Shown here: positions 58,832 to 64,000 of the stretch, piece by piece
Position numbering within the stretch: the stretch's first letter is position 1
Layout of the letters: each line of letters opens with the position of its first letter
Assembly (NCBI RefSeq): GCF_014529945.1
Contig: NZ_JACVFB010000001.1
Coordinates: 1,612,001 to 1,676,000, forward strand
Length of the DNA: 64,000 nt
Direction: 5' to 3'
From: Chitinophaga varians
GTDB taxonomy: Bacteria; Bacteroidota; Bacteroidia; Chitinophagales; Chitinophagaceae
The notes under the pieces: model-generated
Databases searched by the model: none
Seen by the model: the letters and a program-made list of their open reading frames with translations, nothing else
Told to the model about the DNA's origin: nothing
Program-made: the position numbers and the translations under genes

Positions 58832-59221
58832 CCGGAAATAGGGCAGCCGTTCCAGCAAAAGCGCTACCCCCGCAGCCATCAACGTTCCCACTGCATAACA
58901 TACACAATCACTCCACAAAAAGCCATGCCCCAACAGAATGCCCAGTGGCGTATTACGCAGCTTCACAGCCCATGCTGCCTGATAGAGCTGTTGCACTTCA
59001 ATGGCGATACAGACCAGAAAACTGATCAGGGAAACTTTTGCGATCGACTTCAACGGATACAAAAAACGAATACCGAAGAAAATACAGGTAGCGGAAAAAA
59101 CATCACCGCCATAAATACGAACAAGGGTAGGGAAGTACTGTGGGGCCCATCTGGTGGCTAATCCAAGGGGTATATTCAACATGATCAGTACAAAATACAG
59201 CCAACGCTTCTTTGCTTTCAT
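58823..59221 (-). CDS. DUF2809 membrane protein
   Basis: A 132-residue protein with four hydrophobic segments, resembling the DUF2809 family: N-terminal LNIPLGLATRWAPQYFPTLVRIYGGDVFSATCIFFGIRF, the membrane Glu in CIAIEVQQLYQAAWAVKLRNTPLGILLGHGFLWSDCVCYAVGTL. The function is unknown. The last codons (FRIF and stop) lie in the arm of a repeat element, so the C-terminus may have been altered by that element. Confidence 0.85.
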   Translation of the reverse strand: MKAKKRWLYFVLIMLNIPLGLATRWAPQYFPTLVRIYGGDVFSATCIFFGIRFLYPLKSIAKVSLISFLVCIAIEVQQLYQAAWAVKLRNTPLGILLGHGFLWSDCVCYAVGTLMAAGVALLLERLPYFRIF

Positions 59222-59300
59222 GCACTAAAAATACAACGGCTATTATTGCCATAAAAGTTTTATCATTACAAAATAATCGATTACCATTAATCCCAAACAG

Positions 59301-59957
59301 ATGGCCAGCTTGAAGAAAATAGCCTTGTTCACCACACTGCCGCTCGCAGCACTGATCGGTGGTGCACTGTACCTCACCGGAATGCCGGTGAAGAAACCTT
59401 TGCAGCAACCGCCGGCCGCCAGGGCCGGAGATGTGATCTTTCAGGAGTCAATGTCAGATCTCAGTACAGCCATTAAACTGGCCACCCATTCAAAGTATAG
59501 TCACTGTGGTATCGTCCTGCCGAAAGACGGGGAACTATATGTATACGAAGCGCTGCAACCGGTGCGCTATACACCGCTGCAGAAATGGATTAGCCGTGGC
59601 CGCAAAGGACATTATGTTATCAAGCGGCTGAAAAACGCGGACAGCGTGATCACACAAACGACGGTGCAAAAGATGGTGGACGCGGGTAAAAAATATGACG
59701 GGAAGAACTATGATTTTTACTTCGGCTGGTCAGATGAACGGATCTATTGTTCTGAACTGGTCTGGAAGATTTATAAAGAGTCAACAGGGCTGGAACTGGG
59801 GAAACTGGAGCAGCTGAAAGACTTTGACCTGAACAGCCCCGCGGTAAAAGAACAGATGAAACAGATCTATGGCAATAATATTCCACTAACGGAACAAATC
59901 ATTTCTCCGGTAAGTATGTTCAATTCTCCGCTGCTCAAAACGGTGGAGGAAAAATAA
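59301..59957 (+). CDS. YiiX/YebB-like NlpC/P60 cysteine hydrolase
   Basis: A 218-residue protein with an N-terminal membrane anchor or signal (about 6-28, ALFTTLPLAALIGGALYLTG). It has a permuted papain-like NlpC/P60 domain of the YiiX type: H68 in ATHSKYSHCGIV, E83 in YVYEALQPV and the nucleophile C150 in ERIYCSELVWKIY. Such proteins act on peptidoglycan- or lipid-related amides outside the cytoplasm. The exact substrate is unknown. It converges on the Mla operon. Confidence 0.88.
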   Translation: MASLKKIALFTTLPLAALIGGALYLTGMPVKKPLQQPPAARAGDVIFQESMSDLSTAIKLATHSKYSHCGIVLPKDGELYVYEALQPVRYTPLQKWISRGRKGHYVIKRLKNADSVITQTTVQKMVDAGKKYDGKNYDFYFGWSDERIYCSELVWKIYKESTGLELGKLEQLKDFDLNSPAVKEQMKQIYGNNIPLTEQIISPVSMFNSPLLKTVEEK

Positions 59958-59960
59958 AAG

Positions 59961-59993
59961 CAAAGTGCAGGGGCTTATTGGCCCTGCACTTTG
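59961..59993. terminator. Bidirectional terminator of YiiX-like and MlaD genes
   Basis: CAAAGTGCAGGG (59961-59972) and CCCTGCACTTTG (59982-59993) form a perfect 12-bp stem with a 9-nt loop. It begins 4 nt after the YiiX-like stop and includes the last codons of MlaD. On the minus strand CTTTTATTTTT follows, a good T-tract. Confidence 0.75.
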
Positions 59994-61003
59994 TCTAATG
60001 CTTTCTCTTTTTCGGCCTGCTCTTTTTTCTCACGCTTGGCCTGTTTTCTAAAGTATCCTCTCAGCAGGAAGTTGTGTTTCAACGCTTCCATATTCTGGTC
60101 CAGTTTGGATGAACTGGATTCGAGATTAGTAATGATTTTCTTCAGTGCTGCAGCTGATTCCTGATCGTGTAACAGCACACCGGCAGGCGATTGATCGCTG
60201 GTCAGGTTTTCACTCACAGACTCGCTGGCTTTCTTCAGGTCGGCCACCATGCCGTTGGCTTTCTGTGCCGCTGCCTCCATCTCGGTGACGGTAGAACGAA
60301 GGCGGCTGAATACTACTGTATCAGTAATCAGATTATTGGTCAGGGAGCCTTTGGACTGTAGCTTGGCGGCATAATCAGCCAGCCGGTCGGTCAGCCGCTG
60401 GGTATTGGCTGCCGTGGTTTTCAGGTTGTTCAGCGTAGCCTGTACATTGGTGTACACAGAATCATCTTTCAGCAGTTTGCCGATAGTGCCCTGTCCTTCA
60501 GCAATATTTTTGGTGATCGTTTTCAGGTTACCGGTGATCTCTACCAGGTTTTCATTATTGACCTGCAGCGTAGCCATGATGTTGTCGGGACTTAAAGCCG
60601 CTTCGGCCACGATCACATCGCCGTTGTCTATGGCCGGCACGGTTTCGGTACCGCCGGACAGTACAACGATTTTGTTGCCTACGAGGCCGTCGGAGCCAAC
60701 TTTGGCTTTCACATCTTTATGGATAAACTGACGGGAGCTTCTTTCAATATTCATCACCACTTCAATCACGTCGTGTTGTACAAACGTGATCTTTTTAACG
60801 GTGCCTACTTTCACGCCGGAATACCAGACGTTGTTGCCCGGGGCCAGACCGTTGATGTCATGAAACATGGCTTTAACACGGATAGAGGACACAAATGCTT
60901 TGCGCTGTCCGCCGAGGAATAGTATCCCTACAGTAAAAATGACCAGTCCAACAAAAATGAAGATACCTACTGTTACTGTTCGTTTGTTGCTTTCTTTAAT
61001 CAT
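59975..61003 (-). CDS. MlaD-like MCE-domain protein
   Basis: A 342-residue protein with one N-terminal membrane helix (about 11-30, VGIFIFVGLVIFTVGILFLGG) and an MCE domain (about 38-118, VKAMFHDINGLAPGNNVWYSGVKVGTVKKITF). A long helical, coiled-coil-prone tail (about 150-330) ends in many Lys and Glu. In Mla systems the hexameric MCE ring shuttles phospholipid between the inner membrane and the periplasm. It is longer than Escherichia MlaD, as usual in Bacteroidota. It lies 3 nt after MlaF. Confidence 0.92.
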   Translation of the reverse strand: MIKESNKRTVTVGIFIFVGLVIFTVGILFLGGQRKAFVSSIRVKAMFHDINGLAPGNNVWYSGVKVGTVKKITFVQHDVIEVVMNIERSSRQFIHKDVKAKVGSDGLVGNKIVVLSGGTETVPAIDNGDVIVAEAALSPDNIMATLQVNNENLVEITGNLKTITKNIAEGQGTIGKLLKDDSVYTNVQATLNNLKTTAANTQRLTDRLADYAAKLQSKGSLTNNLITDTVVFSRLRSTVTEMEAAAQKANGMVADLKKASESVSENLTSDQSPAGVLLHDQESAAALKKIITNLESSSSKLDQNMEALKHNFLLRGYFRKQAKREKKEQAEKEKALDKVQGQ

Positions 61004-61006
61004 AGC

Positions 61007-61780
61007 TTACTGTATGAAATTGTATTGATAAAAACTTTGGATAAGATCATTTTCTTTCCGGAATACGTCATCGAAGGAGCCCTGGGCCACAAACTGCCCT
61101 TCCTGCATTACCGCAATGCTGTCGCCGGTTTCCTTGGCGCAGGTGAGGTCATGGGTAATGATAATGGAGCTGGTATTGAACCGGCGTTGTACTTCGTTGA
61201 TGAGGTTGTTGATTTCTATGCAGGTGATGGGGTCCAGACCGGCGGTCGGCTCATCATATAACATGATCTGTGGTTTCAGGATAAGCGTACGGGCGATGCC
61301 GATGCGTTTACGCTGGCCGCCGGAGAGTTCTGCGGGCAGCTGGTTGATGGCCTGCGACAGGCCTACGGCGTCCAGTACTATATCTACCATGCGGCGTACC
61401 TGATCGTTGCTGATCTGTTTATTATTGCGGCGTAAGGGAAAAGCGAGGTTTTCGCCCACGGTCATACTATCGTAGAGGGCAGCACTCTGAAAGGAGAAAC
61501 CTACCTGCATCCGCAACTCGCGCAGGTCTGCTTCGGTAAGGGAGCTGACATCTTTGCCCAGCACGTTAACCGAGCCGGCATCCGGATACAGCAGGCCTAC
61601 GATGATTTTGATCAAGACGGACTTGCCGGTACCGGAGCGTCCGAGCACCACTACGTTTTCGCCTTTGTGAACGTCTAAATTGATACCGCGCAACACATGA
61701 TTCGAACCGAAGGACTTGTAAAGGTCCCTGATCGAAATCACGACGTCGTTCATGTCTATTTCCGGGTTACGTTGTTTCAT
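61007..61780 (-). CDS. Mla-type ABC ATPase (MlaF-like)
   Basis: A 257-residue ATPase. Motifs: Walker A LGRSGTGKSVLI, Q-loop GFSFQSAALYDSMTVGENLAF, signature LSGGQRKRIGIARTL, Walker B IMLYDEPTAGLDP, H-loop IITHDLTCA. The start is either the first ATG or the ATG at 61753 (MNDVVISIRDLYKSFG). It powers the MlaE-like permease encoded 1 nt upstream and the MCE protein downstream in phospholipid traffic that keeps outer-membrane asymmetry. Confidence 0.94.
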   Translation of the reverse strand: MKQRNPEIDMNDVVISIRDLYKSFGSNHVLRGINLDVHKGENVVVLGRSGTGKSVLIKIIVGLLYPDAGSVNVLGKDVSSLTEADLRELRMQVGFSFQSAALYDSMTVGENLAFPLRRNNKQISNDQVRRMVDIVLDAVGLSQAINQLPAELSGGQRKRIGIARTLILKPQIMLYDEPTAGLDPITCIEINNLINEVQRRFNTSSIIITHDLTCAKETGDSIAVMQEGQFVAQGSFDDVFRKENDLIQSFYQYNFIQ

Positions 61781-61781
61781 C

Positions 61782-62576
61782 CTACCTGATTGAATTTACT
61801 ACCTGAACAATGATTACTTCTTCTATAAATATCAGGAACATGGAAATCACCACCGAAATGTTAGCGGCTTTACCGACGCCCTGTGTACCCTGAGAGGCAT
61901 TGTATCCCTGGTAACAACTAACGATGCCAATCGTAAAACCATAGGCCATGGCCTTAAAAGTGGAAGCGAACAGGTCCAGGAAAGTGATATCGCTGAAGGC
62001 CTTCAGGAAAAAGAAGGTGATGCTGGTCTGTTCGTTTACATGTACATCAAGATAAGAGCCTAAAAGACCAACCAGGGCCGTGTAGGCCATGAGTATGGGC
62101 AAACATACGGTAGTGGCCAGTACGCGTGTCACCACCAGGTATTTGAACGGGTTGATGGCCGATACTTCCATCGCGTCTATCTGTTCCGTTACCCGCATAG
62201 ATCCCAATTCCGCACCAATACTGGAACCCACTTTACCGGCGCATATCAGGGCGGTCACCAGGGGTGCCAGTGCTCTGATCACGGCAATCGCTATCAGCGA
62301 GGGAAGCCAGGACGTAGCGCCAAATTCAGACAAGGATGGCCTTGATTGTTTGGTGAATACCAATCCGGTGATGAAGCCTGTTAAACTAATGAGGGCCAGC
62401 GATTTATAACCAACCATATAACATTGGCGTATAAATTCCCTGGTTTCAAAGGGGAACCTGAAAAGTTCCCGGAAGAACCGGGCTACAAAAAGAAAGGTGG
62501 TATGTACGCTGATGAAAAAGCGATCAACTCCGGGTGATATGACTGGTTTTTCTGGTTGTCCGTTGCTGGAATCCAT
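61782..62576 (-). CDS. MlaE-like permease
   Basis: A 264-residue ABC permease of the MlaE family with about five membrane helices. It has the family motif LICAGKVGSSIGAELGSMRVTEQIDAMEVSAINPFKYLVVTRVLA and the C-terminal GVGKAANISVVISMFLIFIEEVIIVQVV. It is the first gene of the MlaE-MlaF-MlaD operon, with gaps of 1 and 3 nt. No MlaB or MlaC gene follows, which is common outside Proteobacteria. Confidence 0.94.
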   Translation of the reverse strand: MDSSNGQPEKPVISPGVDRFFISVHTTFLFVARFFRELFRFPFETREFIRQCYMVGYKSLALISLTGFITGLVFTKQSRPSLSEFGATSWLPSLIAIAVIRALAPLVTALICAGKVGSSIGAELGSMRVTEQIDAMEVSAINPFKYLVVTRVLATTVCLPILMAYTALVGLLGSYLDVHVNEQTSITFFFLKAFSDITFLDLFASTFKAMAYGFTIGIVSCYQGYNASQGTQGVGKAANISVVISMFLIFIEEVIIVQVVNSIR

Positions 62577-62783
62577 TTGCCGATTTTTAACTACATGAAA
62601 CTAAATCAGAGCCCAATAATATTACAAAAAACGGTCTTTTTTGTTATTCCGGCCACAACTTAATACACATATTTTCAGGCCCATGGCGTCATAAACAGGT
62701 GGAAACGGGCAGTGGAGCAGGAGGAAGAGGTAACGGGCAACGTTATACGTTTGGGGATTTTTTTCCGCTATTTGCCGGCAGGA

Positions 62784-62821
62784 AGCAGCAGACAAAGACA
62801 ATGGCCCCTTTGTCTGCTGCT
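62784..62821 (-). terminator. Hairpin after the GNAT gene
   Basis: AGCAGCAGACAAAG (62784-62797) and CTTTGTCTGCTGCT (62808-62821) form a perfect 14-bp stem with a 10-nt loop, 7 nt past the GNAT stop on the minus strand. No T-run follows. Confidence 0.6.
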
Positions 62822-62828
62822 GAAAACA

Positions 62829-63314
62829 TTAACGGTGGTAATGGTAAAACACATCATCTACCATCATCCTTGGGAAAGCAGGCGGCAACTGGTCGGGTGT
62901 TACCTGGTCAAATCCTTTTTTCTCATAAAAACGGCGGGCGGCATGGAGGAAGTTCACCGTGCCGAGGTAAATGTCCCGGATACCCCGGGTAGCGGCATAA
63001 CGAAGCAACGTGTCCAGCAGGGCTGTGGCGATGCCGTGTTCTTTTCCTCTGTATTCCTTGCGGACAAACATTTTACGCAGTGCGGCCCCGTCTGGCGCGT
63101 AAGCAATCAGTGCAATGGTGCCCACCAGCCTGTCGCCATCAAATGCGCCCCAAAAGCCGCCCCCGGTCTGATGGTAGTACTGCTCGATATCCAGCAGGTC
63201 CTGCTGCTGCGAAAGATTGGTCGGTACGTTAAACTCCTGCTGCTGTATCGGCAGAATCAGATTGATTACTTCTTCAGAATAATCATTGCCAATCGGTCTA
63301 TAGGTAATTGCCAT
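62829..63314 (-). CDS. GNAT-family N-acetyltransferase
   Basis: A 161-residue GNAT protein from ATG 63312-63314 (MAITYRPIGNDYSEEVINL). The acetyl-CoA loop is VRKEYRGKEHGIATALLDTLL, preceded by LVGTIALIAYAPDGAALRKMFV and followed by LGTVNFLHAARRFYEKKGFDQV. A 26-bp palindrome overlaps its -7 box, and a MarR gene lies upstream on the same strand, so it is probably MarR-controlled. The substrate is unknown. Confidence 0.92.
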   Translation of the reverse strand: MAITYRPIGNDYSEEVINLILPIQQQEFNVPTNLSQQQDLLDIEQYYHQTGGGFWGAFDGDRLVGTIALIAYAPDGAALRKMFVRKEYRGKEHGIATALLDTLLRYAATRGIRDIYLGTVNFLHAARRFYEKKGFDQVTPDQLPPAFPRMMVDDVFYHYHR

Positions 63315-63329
63315 GGGATTACTTTTCTG

Positions 63330-63357
63330 CAAATATATGTAGTTGACTACATATATT
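63330..63357. promoter_or_regulatory. MarR-type operator over the GNAT promoter
   Basis: AATATATGTAGT (63332-63343), TG, ACTACATATATT (63346-63357): a perfect palindrome with 12-bp half-sites. On the minus strand TATATTTG (63330-63337), a perfect -7 box, overlaps it 16 nt before the GNAT ATG. The TAGT-TG-ACTA core is typical of MarR-family sites. Confidence 0.7.
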
Positions 63358-63487
63358 GAAAAAAAAATGAAGAAGCGCTATGGTAGGGGACTCTAATCGA
63401 GATGTCAGTCGTAATAGTGGAAGGGGTACAACAGAGGAAGGACTTCATTATACATAGCGGCAGAACAACAACGCCAACACATCATTG

Positions 63488-63507
63488 CCCAGGGCTTCAG
63501 CCCTGGG
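63488..63507. repeat. REP-like palindrome, copy 6
   Basis: CCCAGGGCTTCAGCCCTGGG at the 3' end of the MarR gene. It encodes the last residues (PQG) and supplies the TGA stop, as copy 4 does. Confidence 0.75.
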
Positions 63508-63991
63508 GATGCTGGTGCCGATGAATTTCTTCCGCTCTTTCAAAGAAGCTTTTCTCCCGAAAACGGGCTTCCACTTCATTGATGGCGTTCATAATATTAT
63601 TGGTGCTGTTGGTCAGATCGGTGAGGGCAGCGGTGATCAGTTCCCAGACGGGTTTCATCTCAGTTACCAGCTGCCGGCCTTTTTCGGTGAGGCTGATCAG
63701 GCGTTTGCGGGTGTCGGTCTTATCTTTCCGGGAGGTGACCAGCTTTTTGGCTTCCAGCTCTTTGAGCAGGCTGATGGTGGAGGGGTGGGTATAACCGATT
63801 TCATTTGCAATTTCCACCACGCTCAGTACTTCATTGGCATGTAGACTGTACACTACAGGAAACCATTTCGGCTCGAAGTCAATGCCATGGGCTTTGTAAA
63901 TCTGTTGGCCGTCTTTGCGCAACAGCTCGCCCAGGCGCTGCAGGCGCGTGGAAATCGCCAGGATGCCGGATTGATCGATCGCATTAATCAT
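63497..63991 (-). CDS. MarR-family regulator
   Basis: A 164-residue MarR regulator. The winged helix is at about 45-110: VYSLHANEVLSVVEIANEIGYTHPSTISLLKELEAKKLVTSRKDKTDTRKRLISLTEKG. The C-terminal helix pair is the dimer region. It lies upstream of the GNAT gene, whose promoter carries a MarR-like palindrome. The C-terminal HQHPQG and stop lie in a REP-like palindrome, so the end of the protein was probably set by insertion or growth of that element. Confidence 0.92.
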   Translation of the reverse strand: MINAIDQSGILAISTRLQRLGELLRKDGQQIYKAHGIDFEPKWFPVVYSLHANEVLSVVEIANEIGYTHPSTISLLKELEAKKLVTSRKDKTDTRKRLISLTEKGRQLVTEMKPVWELITAALTDLTNSTNNIMNAINEVEARFREKSFFERAEEIHRHQHPQG

Positions 63992-64000
63992 ACCGCGAAA

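Noticed and set aside
1..64000. tRNA, rRNA, prophage or conjugative elements
   Set aside because: Read-through of all intergenic regions showed no cloverleaf with a CCA or GTTCGA-type T-loop, no rRNA-like stretches, and no integrase, transposase, phage or relaxase genes.

Overview
The window reads as a chromosomal segment of a Bacteroidota bacterium, most likely a Chitinophaga-like soil or plant-associated organism. This rests on two SusC/SusD pairs, an ECF sigma/FecR pair next to a SusC that carries an STN domain, many lipoprotein signal peptides, promoter-like TAnnTTTG boxes (the Bacteroidota -7 element), few Shine-Dalgarno sequences, and roughly half GC by eye. The genus is an inference; no rRNA or tRNA gene was seen.

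Layout. 1-3600: start of a truncated exported protein, a VOC protein, a small membrane protein, and a threonine synthase-like enzyme behind a LysR regulator. 3.7-4.9 kb: a membrane acyltransferase. 4.9-9.9 kb: a four-gene tripartite ABC efflux operon (TolC, HlyD-type adaptor, MacB-type permease, ATPase) with a GbsR/MarR-like regulator; both promoter regions carry the same GGTTCT-N8-AGAACY palindrome. 9.9-11.4 kb: azoreductase divergent from an HxlR regulator and a VOC protein. 11.4-11.8 kb: a repeat cluster with REP-like palindromes.

11.8-29.0 kb (all minus strand) is a heparin/heparan sulfate utilisation locus: ECF sigma factor, FecR anti-sigma, SusC with STN domain, SusD, a PL12 heparinase III-like lyase, three sulfatases (one GlcNAc-6-sulfatase-like, one sulfamidase-like, one unassigned), a second heparinase II/III-like lyase, and a GH88 unsaturated glucuronyl hydrolase. 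Genes abut or overlap, so one long transcript is likely.

29-43 kb is mixed housekeeping and regulation: alpha/beta hydrolase, Crp-like regulator, NAD-binding reductase, an unknown secreted protein, an SMI1/KNR4-like protein, two MocR-type regulators with matching operator layout, GNAT and VOC proteins, an erythromycin esterase-like protein, a DJ-1/AraC regulator and a lone ABC ATPase. 43.3-45.5 kb: a hybrid histidine kinase.

45.7-57.1 kb (minus strand) is the most unusual block: glpD, glpK, glpF, a lipoprotein glycerophosphodiesterase, a SusC/SusD pair and a PafA-type alkaline phosphatase, divergent from a GlpR/DeoR-type regulator. Together these would take up glycerophosphodiesters or glycerol-phosphate polymers, cut them to glycerol-3-phosphate and glycerol, import glycerol and oxidise it to dihydroxyacetone phosphate. 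58-64 kb: a YhcH-family protein, DUF2809 protein, YiiX-like hydrolase, an Mla-type lipid transporter (MlaE-MlaF-MlaD), a GNAT protein with a MarR-like palindrome in its promoter, and a MarR regulator.

Between genes the window carries several repeat families: a 20-bp REP-like palindrome at six places, always at gene 3' ends; long A/T-rich nested inverted repeats; and arrays of a 7-mer.
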